From contig JAJFLF010000242.1 of assembly GCA_021772845.1 (NCBI GenBank), positions 1 to 12,922 of the forward strand: a stretch of 12,922 bases of DNA, given 5' to 3'. This DNA is from Mariprofundus sp. GTDB lineage: Bacteria; Pseudomonadota; Zetaproteobacteria; Mariprofundales; Mariprofundaceae. Below, piece by piece: positions 7,365 to 12,922 of the stretch; the stretch's first letter is position 1; every line of letters starts with the position of its first letter. The translations under genes were made by a program, and so were the position numbers. The notes under the pieces are model-generated. The model saw only the letters and a program-made list of their open reading frames with translations. It had not been told where the DNA came from and ran no database searches.

Positions 7365-7833
7365 TAAAAATATATCATGCTCGCGCCTGTTGACATGTTG
7401 TGTGGCGGATCAATGGCTGGCACTGTCGGTTGAGGAGTTGTCCGAAGTAGTTACCCCTCAGGTGAAGACTGTGATTCCACTTGCGCCTGTCGCTGTGAAT
7501 GGACTGATTAATTTGCGGGGGAAGATTCTTACTGAACTGGATATGCGCAAGATACTTGAGCTTCCAGAGCGTGAGAATGCATTAATTTCTCGCACTATTA
7601 TTCTGGAAGCCGGCGAAGGTTTTGGTTTAACGGTGGATTCAGTCGGTGAAGTGATAGATATGGATGCCGAAGCGTTTGAACGCACGCCGGACTCTCTGGG
7701 GGAGTGCTGGAAAAGCGTTTGTCATGGTGTGCTCAAACAGAAAAAAGGTATTCTCATTGTGCTTGATGTAGAGAAGCTCATTGCAAAAAGTATTTCTGCT
7801 GATTGTACATCATCCGTGAGCGGGGTCCGGTAG
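7357..7833 (+). CDS. cheW: Chemotaxis coupling protein CheW
   Basis: This 158-residue single CheW domain would bridge the receptor tips and the CheA P5 domain in the signalling array. The hallmark VNGLINLRGKI segment is at residues 47-57, followed by the second-barrel strands (SRTIILEAGEGFGLTVDSVGEVIDM) and ending in ILIVLDVEKLI. Its length is normal for the family. The start overlaps the cheA stop by eight bases (ATG 7357, TAG 7362-7364), which suggests coupled translation. With the two CheW-like domains already in CheA, the operon supplies three such modules per kinase unit. The N terminus is cysteine-rich (CSRLLTCC), which is uncommon for CheW; no role is evident. Confidence 0.93.
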   Translation: MNSKNISCSRLLTCCVADQWLALSVEELSEVVTPQVKTVIPLAPVAVNGLINLRGKILTELDMRKILELPERENALISRTIILEAGEGFGLTVDSVGEVIDMDAEAFERTPDSLGECWKSVCHGVLKQKKGILIVLDVEKLIAKSISADCTSSVSGVR

Positions 7834-7836
7834 TTC

Positions 7837-8901
7837 ATGATACGGGTTATGGTTGTAGATGACTCCAGTGTCTATCGTATGTTGTTAACCAAAGCACTTC
7901 AGAAGTTCAGTGATATAGAGGTGGTTGGCGCGGTCTCTGATGGTCAGGAAGCGATCGAAAAGATGGAAGCGCTTAAACCTGATGTTATTACGCTGGATAT
8001 GAATATGCCACGAATGAACGGTATGGAGACGCTGGCTGTTCTGTCGGTGAAGTTTTCTTCGGTACAAGTGGTGGTCGTGGCTGCTGAGACACGAAATGAT
8101 GCTGAGCGTGCTGTCTCTATTCTTGAAGCCGGGGCTTTTGATGTAGTGCTTAAGCCTAAAGCAACGGATTCAGCCCCTATGCAGTCTCTTCGGGAGAAGC
8201 TGCATCCGGTCATCAAAGCCGCAGCGGAAAGAAAGCGGGGTGTTAAGAGAGTACCAAACTTGTCGTCAGTAAAAAAATCTACTGTAGTAAGCAGTAAACG
8301 TATGCATGGGTTTAAACCCGATATTGTTGTGATTGGTTCAAGCACGGGGGGGCCAGCCGCTCTGTTTGAAGTGTTAAGCAAGATAGATAGTGCTTTCCCT
8401 GTTCCTATCGTTGTCGTGCAGCATATGCCGAAGCTATTTATTGAGACTCTGGCGCACCGACTTAATAGAGATGTTTCACTGCCGTCGATGGTTGCAGAAG
8501 GGAATATGGAGCTGCAGGGCGGGCACATCTATTTTTCTCCCGGTGAAATCCATACTGATATTGTCTGTTCGCGGCAGAAAAAGTTTTCCATTGTATTGAA
8601 TGATGCAGAGCCAGTGCATCACTGCAAACCATCCGTTGATGTCACATTGCGCTCATTGGAAAAGGTGAGATCTGATATGAAAGTACTGGTTGTCATTCTC
8701 ACTGGTATGGGGAGCGATGGGGCTATTGGTGCGAAGTTGCTGTCTGAAAAAGGAGCCATGGTGATTGCGCAGGATCAAGAGAGTAGTGTTGTGTGGGGTA
8801 TGCCGGGAGCAACGGTCAAACTTGGGGCGGCAGATCAAGTACTGCCTGTGACTAAAATTGGTGCGGAAATCGTTCGTGTTGTCTCCGGGAGGGTGCGATG
8901 A
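7837..8901 (+). CDS. cheB: Protein-glutamate methylesterase/glutamine deamidase CheB
   Basis: This 354-residue adaptation enzyme removes methyl groups from receptor glutamates and may deamidate glutamines. The N-terminal receiver domain has D8/D9 and phosphoacceptor D54 in LDMNMP. A linker of roughly 40 residues, rich in basic and serine residues, leads to the catalytic domain. The catalytic triad is visible: S169 in GSSTGGP, H196 in VVQHMP and D294 in LTGMGSDG. It begins three bases after the cheW stop with only a weak ribosome-binding sequence, so translation is probably coupled. It pairs with cheR immediately downstream. Length and domain order are standard for CheB. Confidence 0.96.
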   Translation: MIRVMVVDDSSVYRMLLTKALQKFSDIEVVGAVSDGQEAIEKMEALKPDVITLDMNMPRMNGMETLAVLSVKFSSVQVVVVAAETRNDAERAVSILEAGAFDVVLKPKATDSAPMQSLREKLHPVIKAAAERKRGVKRVPNLSSVKKSTVVSSKRMHGFKPDIVVIGSSTGGPAALFEVLSKIDSAFPVPIVVVQHMPKLFIETLAHRLNRDVSLPSMVAEGNMELQGGHIYFSPGEIHTDIVCSRQKKFSIVLNDAEPVHHCKPSVDVTLRSLEKVRSDMKVLVVILTGMGSDGAIGAKLLSEKGAMVIAQDQESSVVWGMPGATVKLGAADQVLPVTKIGAEIVRVVSGRVR

Positions 8902-9740
8902 CTATTTCATCAGACAGATTATCCTATTTGATAGGATTTTTTAAAAAAGAGACAGGGTTGGCTATGGATGAAAGTAAAGCCTATCTGATTCGAGCCCGCT
9001 TAAAACCATTAGTAAGAAAATATGGTTATGATTCACTTGAACTCATGATCGATGAAATCAGGAAAAATAAGCGTGGTGAATTGGCTGCGGAAGCGCTGGA
9101 TCAGATGACAACGAATGAGACCCTCTTTTTTCGTGATGCTTACCCTTTTGAGGTGCTAAAGAAGCACCTGTTTCCTCAGTTGTTAGAAAACCAAAGAAGT
9201 TTTGGTAAAATCAAAATATGGTCAGCAGCGGCATCAACAGGGCAGGAGGCATACTCTATTGCCATGACTGCGTCAGAAGAGATTACTCAAGCCAGTTCCA
9301 GTGTGAAAGTTATTGGTACAGATATTTCAAAAGCGTCCATCATGTATGCAAAAGAGGCGATATATAAACAGATGGAAGTTCAGCGTGGGATGCCGGCTCA
9401 AAAGCTTAAGCAATTTTTTCTACAGCAAGATGATAATGCATGGAAGGTGTGCGATGCACTGCGTTCAATGGTGCATTTTCAGGAGGCTAACCTGATAGCG
9501 CCAACGCTAGTGACTACGTTGCGGCACTATGCACCCTTTAACATTGTTTTTTGTCGGAATGTATTGATCTATTTTGATGTGGAGCAGCGCAAGTTGGTTA
9601 TTGATCAGATTGCACAGCTGACAGAGATTGGTGGTTACCTGTTTACGGGGGCAGGAGAGCTGGTTGAAGGCAAACGATCAAAATGGGAAGCGGTTCGATT
9701 TGAAAATAGACCAGTGTGGCGACTGTTGGCGAAACATTGA
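8898..9740 (+). CDS. cheR: Chemotaxis protein methyltransferase CheR
   Basis: This 280-residue S-adenosylmethionine-dependent enzyme methylates receptor glutamates. The N-terminal helical domain is followed by TTNETLFFRD (71-80), the SAM-binding segment WSAAASTGQEAYS (108-120), GTDIS and CRNVLIYFD (219-227), all diagnostic of CheR. No TPR or beta-subdomain extension is seen, so it is the ordinary two-domain form. The start overlaps the cheB stop by four bases (ATGA at 8898-8901). Neither receptor seen here has a clear C-terminal docking pentapeptide, so methylation is probably tether-independent. Confidence 0.96.
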   Translation: MTISSDRLSYLIGFFKKETGLAMDESKAYLIRARLKPLVRKYGYDSLELMIDEIRKNKRGELAAEALDQMTTNETLFFRDAYPFEVLKKHLFPQLLENQRSFGKIKIWSAAASTGQEAYSIAMTASEEITQASSSVKVIGTDISKASIMYAKEAIYKQMEVQRGMPAQKLKQFFLQQDDNAWKVCDALRSMVHFQEANLIAPTLVTTLRHYAPFNIVFCRNVLIYFDVEQRKLVIDQIAQLTEIGGYLFTGAGELVEGKRSKWEAVRFENRPVWRLLAKH

Positions 9741-9757
9741 GAATAAAGGAGTAGGTT

Positions 9758-11068
9758 ATGACAAATCAAGAGGATATCAGGTCCGCTCTGGAGCAGTTTA
9801 CTGCCGGTGACTTTACAGTTCGAATTGCCGGAGATGATGCCATGGTCGGGGTGGTTAACCAGCTAGGTCAGACATTGGAATTGCTTGTTGAGAACCTTAT
9901 GGAAAACCAGGTTGGCAACTGCATTAGTATTTTTGAGGTGGTCACCTCAATGAGCCGTATGTCGGATGGGATGTCCAATATGGATGAACGTACTCTTTCG
10001 ATGGCTGCCGCTACAGAAGAGCTGGCTACAACCAATGAACAGATAGCAGGCAGTTCAGACGAGGCGGTTGCTCTTTCCACCCATGCAGTTGAAGCAGCGA
10101 ATGGTGGGTCTGCCTCGGTAGAAAGCGCATTGGCTGTGCTTGGCGAGATGGAAGAGGGGGCCCGTTCAGCCATGGGTGAGGTGGAAAAACTGGCTAAGTT
10201 CTCCGGTGATATTGGAGCAATTGTGCAATCGATTCAGCGTATTGCAGGTCAGACCAATATGCTTGCATTAAATGCGACGATTGAGGCAGCCAGAGCTGGA
10301 GATGCAGGTAGAGGGTTTGCAGTAGTCGCGGGGGAAGTGAAGGAACTTTCCCAGCAGACCGCTAAAGCGGCCGCTGAAATTAGTCAGAAAATTGGCCAGT
10401 TGCAGGGTGAAATTGATAATGTTGTAACCCTTTTCAGCGAGAATGTGGAGCGCGCCGAGCGAGGGGGGGCTGCAGCAGAAGATGCGGGCAGAAGTATGAA
10501 CGATGTTATTACTGCGTTCAGTTCGGTTTCAGAACAAGTGCATCATATCAAGATGGCTGCATCCGATCAGGGGGAGGCGTCGCGAGAAATTGCCAAACGC
10601 ACACATGAAGTCTCTGATCTGGTCAGCCACGAAACACATGAGATAAATCAGACATCTCATCAGATGAGAGAGCTAGAAGGTGGTGTCAGGCAACAGCTTG
10701 ATAGGTTGTCGGAGCAAAAGGTGTCTAATGGCGTTTTAAGTCTGGCGAAGACAGACCATATGCTGTGGAAAAAACGTTTGGTGGATATGGTTCTAGGTTT
10801 TGAAAATATATCCATTGATGATGTTTCCGATCATCGTCACTGCAGGCTTGGTAAATGGTATTATTCTGAGGGGAAGGAGTTGTACGGACAGGATAGGTCA
10901 TTTACCGATTTAGAGAAACCACATGCAGAAGTACATCGTTTGGCAAGGGAAACAGTTGAAAAATTCAACCAAGGTGACAAAGCTGGAGCAAGTGCGCTTA
11001 TCGAGCAGCTGGGAATACCTTCAAGTGAGGTTGTTGCTCTGCTTGATAAGCTCCAGAGGAAAAAATAA
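9758..11068 (+). CDS. Soluble chemoreceptor with C-terminal zinc-binding CZB domain
   Basis: This 436-residue receptor has no membrane helix, so it should be cytoplasmic. A short N-terminal segment (about 1-50, containing GDFTVRI and [11 protein letters not shown]) is weakly HAMP-like. The signalling coiled coil has its hairpin tip at about 158-205 ([20 protein letters not shown]). The C-terminal CZB domain carries the ligand pattern H334 in TDHMLW, C362 in HCRLGKW, and H389/H393 in HAEVH. CZB domains bind zinc through three His and one Cys, and characterised members sense zinc or reactive chlorine species through that thiolate. AAGGAG six bases before ATG 9758 is a strong ribosome-binding site, 17 bases after the cheR stop. 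It is probably the cytosolic sensor for this array. Metal binding follows from the conserved residues; the physiological signal is not shown. Confidence 0.95.
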   Translation: MTNQEDIRSALEQFTAGDFTVRIAGDDAMVGVVNQLGQTLELLVENLMENQVGNCISIFEVVTSMSRMSDGMSNMDERTLSMAAATEELATTNEQIAGSSDEAVALSTHAVEAANGGSASVESALAVLGEMEEGARSAMGEVEKLAKFSGDIGAIVQSIQRIAGQTNMLALNATIEAARAGDAGRGFAVVAGEVKELSQQTAKAAAEISQKIGQLQGEIDNVVTLFSENVERAERGGAAAEDAGRSMNDVITAFSSVSEQVHHIKMAASDQGEASREIAKRTHEVSDLVSHETHEINQTSHQMRELEGGVRQQLDRLSEQKVSNGVLSLAKTDHMLWKKRLVDMVLGFENISIDDVSDHRHCRLGKWYYSEGKELYGQDRSFTDLEKPHAEVHRLARETVEKFNQGDKAGASALIEQLGIPSSEVVALLDKLQRKK

Positions 11069-11089
11069 TGAAAAGGCAGGAGAGGGGAA

Positions 11090-11848
11090 ATGGATAAGCG
11101 TTGTCACACAGTAGATTATAAAATTATCGGCCACGGCATGCAGTTGCTTGAGGTGGAGTTGGATCCGGGTGAGTCGGTGATTGCTGAAGCAGGAGCCATG
11201 ACCTATATGGAAGAGGGAATCACTTTTGAAACCAAGATGGGCGACGGCTCGGAGGCTGAAAGCGGCATGTTCGGCAAGCTGTGGGGGGCGAGTAAGCGTG
11301 CCATCACTGGAGAATCGCTGTTTATGACCCATTTCACGCATGCTGGTTCTAGCGATAAAAGTCATGTGGCATTCGCCGCCCCTTATCCGGGCTCAGTGGT
11401 TCCTGTGGATCTGTCGGTCATTGGTGGGGAGTTACTTTGTCAAAAGGATGCTTTTTTGTGTGCAGCCTTGGGAACGAAGGTAGATATTGCATTCAACAAA
11501 AAACTTGGTCGCGGTTTCTTTGGTGGTGAAGGTTTTATCCTGCAGAAGCTAAGTGGTGATGGTATGACATTTATTCATGCTGGCGGTACGGTCATTGAAA
11601 AGGAACTCAATGATGAAACCCTGCGTGTGGACACTGGTTGTCTGGTCGCATTTGAATCTTCCATCGAGTATGACATTGAGCGTGCCGGTAACCTTAAAAG
11701 CATGCTTTTCGGTGGTGAGGGGCTGTTTTTGGCCACACTGCGCGGCACGGGTAAGGTGTGGGTTCAGAGTCTGCCATTCTCACGTTTGGCTGATCGTATT
11801 CTGGCCAATGCACCATCTCTGGATGGCAGCGCAAAAGGTGAAGATTAA
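11090..11848 (+). CDS. AIM24/TIGR00266-family protein of unknown function
   Basis: This 252-residue protein is recognisable by its opening pattern ([20 protein letters not shown], then [10 protein letters not shown]) and by repeated glycine-rich beta strands. The segment [20 protein letters not shown] followed by THF is typical of the TIGR00266 family. No signal peptide or membrane helix is seen, so it is probably a cytoplasmic all-beta protein. Bacterial members have no established reaction; the yeast relative AIM24 is a mitochondrial inner-membrane-associated protein. It starts 21 bases after the CZB receptor with AGGAG and GAGGGG upstream, in the same direction, so it is probably the last operon gene. 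Any chemotaxis role rests on this position alone. No clear terminator follows. Confidence 0.85.
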   Translation: MDKRCHTVDYKIIGHGMQLLEVELDPGESVIAEAGAMTYMEEGITFETKMGDGSEAESGMFGKLWGASKRAITGESLFMTHFTHAGSSDKSHVAFAAPYPGSVVPVDLSVIGGELLCQKDAFLCAALGTKVDIAFNKKLGRGFFGGEGFILQKLSGDGMTFIHAGGTVIEKELNDETLRVDTGCLVAFESSIEYDIERAGNLKSMLFGGEGLFLATLRGTGKVWVQSLPFSRLADRILANAPSLDGSAKGED

Positions 11849-11890
11849 CAGTGTTAATGAGGTTCCGAGGCTGATCTTTTAAGTCGTAGG

Positions 11891-11915
11891 GGGTGGTGTA
11901 AGTAGTGCACCACCC
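11891..11915 (-). terminator. Perfect 8-bp hairpin at the 3' end of the SRP RNA; possible terminator or processing structure
   Basis: On the - strand GGGTGGTG and CACCACCC pair perfectly around a 9-base loop. The first arm shares three bases with the 3' strand of the SRP RNA closing helix, so the two structures compete. No T-run follows on either strand, so a standard intrinsic terminator is not supported. It may mark the 3' processing boundary of the RNA. Confidence 0.35.
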
Positions 11916-12016
11916 AGGCCGGACAGATCCGCAACGCGCTTCGTCCTGCTGCCGCTGCTTCCTTCCGGATCTGACGGGGTTCACAGGGGTCCGCCGTGCG
12001 GGGCCCGACCTGGGCG
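11911..12016 (-). ncRNA. ffs: Signal recognition particle RNA, small (4.5S) bacterial type
   Basis: The - strand carries the near-universal SRP motif GATCCGGAAGGAAGCAGC (complement of about 11954-11971), containing the GGAA tetraloop and the asymmetric loop that binds Ffh. Outer sequences form a long hairpin: CCCAGGTCGGGC at the 5' side (12014-12003) pairs over 12 bases with GTCCGGCCTGGG at the 3' side (11924-11913), with one G-T pair near the middle and one towards the inner end. The length of about 102-106 nt matches the 4.5S class without an Alu domain. The RNA partners with Ffh in co-translational membrane targeting. Ends are estimated from the closing helix. It lies about 70 bases downstream of tRNA-Ser on the same strand, and its own promoter is not obvious, so co-transcription followed by processing is possible. 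Confidence 0.93.
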
Positions 12017-12025
12017 ATACTTGGG

Positions 12026-12041
12026 TTCCACTCGGGTGGAA
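12026..12041. repeat. Small hairpin between the tRNA-Ser and SRP RNA genes
   Basis: TTCCAC and GTGGAA pair perfectly around a four-base loop, just upstream of the SRP RNA 5' end. With no T-run it is not a clear terminator. It could be a processing structure in a tRNA-ffs precursor. A second small inverted repeat (TGAGA/TCTCA around TATAT) lies near 12057-12071. Confidence 0.3.
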
Positions 12042-12084
12042 ACTGGTATCATAGCTTGAGATATATTCTCAGAACTATTCAAAC

Positions 12085-12173
12085 TGGCGGAGAGAGAGGG
12101 ATTCGAACCCTCGGTACCATTATAGTACACACGCTTTCCAGGCGTGCTCCTTAAACCACTCAGACATCTCTCC
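12085..12173 (-). tRNA. tRNA-Ser, anticodon GGA, CCA encoded
   Basis: On the - strand the 89-base gene begins GGAGAGATG (5' end at 12173). Its seven-base acceptor stem GGAGAGA pairs with TCTCTCC, followed by discriminator G and an encoded CCA (12087-12085). The anticodon loop CTGGAAA is closed by GCACGC and a matching 3' strand, giving anticodon GGA (complement of 12137-12139), which reads UCC and UCU. A long variable arm (GTAC/GTAC stem) is diagnostic of a class II serine tRNA. The T loop TTCGAAT is standard. A promoter is visible upstream. Confidence 0.97.
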
Positions 12174-12197
12174 AGACCTCATTTCTGAGGGCGGCGG

Positions 12198-12226
12198 ATA
12201 GTACGGCGACAATGCGGACATCGCAA
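12198..12226 (-). promoter_or_regulatory. Sigma-70-type promoter for tRNA-Ser
   Basis: On the - strand TTGCGA (complement of 12221-12226) and TACTAT (complement of 12198-12203) are separated by exactly 17 bases, each matching four of six consensus positions. A GC-rich stretch (CCGCCGCCC) follows the -10 box, as in stringently controlled stable-RNA promoters. Transcription would start near 12190, about 17 bases before the tRNA. It may also serve ffs. Confidence 0.6.
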
Positions 12227-12237
12227 GAGTGATGATG

Positions 12238-12270
12238 AAAATAAATAAGGCCCCCTGCTTTTACCTTATT
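12238..12270 (-). terminator. Weak candidate terminator after the esterase gene
   Basis: On the - strand AATAAGG (12270-12264) and CCTTATT (12250-12244) pair over seven bases around a 13-base loop, followed by TATTTT. The first arm includes the esterase TAA stop. The stem is AT-rich and the loop long, so termination may be inefficient. Confidence 0.4.
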
Positions 12271-12922
12271 CTGATAATAATCGGGTGATCCATTTGCCTA
12301 TATGTTTGATCTCTTCGAGGCAGACGCTGTGCTCCATCGGGTAGCTGTGCCATTGCACGGCATAATCCTGCGATTGCAGTCTTCGATATGAGCTTTCACC
12401 TAAGGCATAAGTCACTACTGGATCATGCACACCATGTGCCATAAATATGGGAGTATCTTTGCTTTTTACATGCCAATCTTCAGTTTCAGTAGGCAGTAGC
12501 AGATAACCTGAAAGTGCCATGATGCCTGCAAGAGTGTCGGATTGACGCAGGCCAATATGCAGTGCCATCGCAGCACCCTGGGAGAAGCCTGCTAGAATAA
12601 TGCGGTGGGCAGGAATGCCGCGCATTACCTCCTGTTCGATGAGCATTTGAATCGATTGAGCTGATTGAATAATACCATCGCGATCATGTTCGATGCCAAG
12701 ATCATTCTGTTTGATGTCGTACCATGCCGGCATGATATAACCGTCATTCAGGCTAACCGGTATCGACGGGGCATCTGGAAAAATAAAACGTATGGCCAAC
12801 GCTTTAGGCAGGCCAAGCTGAGGAACGATCGGTTCAAAATCATGGCCGTCAGCGCCCAATCCATGCAGCCAGATAACGCTTGCTTGCGGATTCTCAGCGG
12901 TTTCAACAGTAAGGTGGGGAAG
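12266..12922 (-). CDS. Carboxylesterase/phospholipase-family alpha/beta hydrolase (5' end outside window)
   Basis: The frame is open through the right edge of the window, giving 218 residues and lacking probably only a few N-terminal ones. The family is the small carboxylesterase (EstB-like) / acyl-protein thioesterase group. IWLHGLGADGHDFEP forms the oxyanion-hole region, PSIPVSLNDGYIMPAWYDI is the family's typical second block, GFSQGAA holds the nucleophile serine, HGVHDPVV holds the acid, and YPMEHSVCLEEI holds the catalytic histidine. These enzymes hydrolyse short-chain esters or acyl thioesters in the cytoplasm; the natural substrate here is unknown. No signal peptide can be judged. It is transcribed toward the tRNA gene and is unrelated to the chemotaxis operon in direction and probably in function. 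Confidence 0.92.
   Translation of the reverse strand, partial: LPHLTVETAENPQASVIWLHGLGADGHDFEPIVPQLGLPKALAIRFIFPDAPSIPVSLNDGYIMPAWYDIKQNDLGIEHDRDGIIQSAQSIQMLIEQEVMRGIPAHRIILAGFSQGAAMALHIGLRQSDTLAGIMALSGYLLLPTETEDWHVKSKDTPIFMAHGVHDPVVTYALGESSYRRLQSQDYAVQWHSYPMEHSVCLEEIKHIGKWITRLLSE

Noticed and set aside
7944..8528. 194-codon frame on the - strand inside cheB
   Set aside because: It is antisense to cheB, whose motifs and catalytic triad are complete; the product has no recognisable motif.
11021..11365. 114-codon - strand frame across the receptor-AIM24 junction
   Set aside because: It is antisense to the receptor C terminus and the conserved AIM24 N terminus, with no ribosome-binding context or known motif.
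12048..12076. Dedicated ffs promoter with TATGAT as -10
   Set aside because: No acceptable -35 box occurs at 16-18 bases, and the start would lie about 25 bases before the RNA; not supported strongly enough to list.
1..12922. CRISPR arrays, insertion sequences, prophage or attachment sites
   Set aside because: No spaced direct repeats, transposase, integrase or terminal inverted repeats were seen. The only tandem repeat is the in-gene EEK repeat.

Overview
The window is one long chemotaxis operon on the + strand (1 to about 11850), then a short block of stable-RNA genes and an esterase gene on the - strand (about 11890 to 12922). Gene spacing is tight, the SRP RNA is the small bacterial type, the tRNA gene encodes its CCA end, and Che proteins and an EstB-type esterase are present. 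Together these suggest a Gram-negative proteobacterium, perhaps gamma- or zeta-like. The sequence alone does not fix the genus.

Operon order is: chemoreceptor (3' part only), large ion channel-like membrane protein, cheY, hybrid cheA, cheW, cheB, cheR, soluble chemoreceptor with a zinc-binding CZB domain, and an AIM24/TIGR00266-family gene. Junctions overlap by 1 to 4 bases or are separated by at most 30 bases, so one polycistronic message with translational coupling is likely. The set covers receptor, coupling protein, kinase, response regulator, methyltransferase and methylesterase. No free-standing cheZ, cheC, cheX or cheD is seen here.

The outstanding gene is the 1103-residue channel (799-4110). 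It reads as two consecutive four-helix voltage-sensor-like units, a single pore with the DPGT motif that I associate with bacterial CASTOR/POLLUX-type channels, an EF-hand-like loop in the extracytoplasmic turret, a large cytoplasmic RCK-like region, a seven-unit EEK(A/V) repeat linker, and a C-terminal helical module. That module carries a D-x3-Q pair, the spacing found in the CheY phosphatase CheZ. A voltage-, ion- or calcium-responsive channel wired into a chemotaxis pathway, possibly with its own CheY-phosphatase or docking module, is the best candidate here for an undescribed system. The architecture is read from sequence; the function is inference.

The CheA is also unusual. It has HPt, a helix-hairpin-helix-like segment in place of a normal P2 domain, dimerisation and ATPase domains, two CheW-like domains and a C-terminal receiver.

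Downstream, and convergent with the operon, lie the SRP 4.5S RNA (ffs), tRNA-Ser(GGA) with a recognisable promoter, and a carboxylesterase/phospholipase-family gene cut by the right edge. I see no convincing terminator for the chemotaxis operon before the RNA genes.
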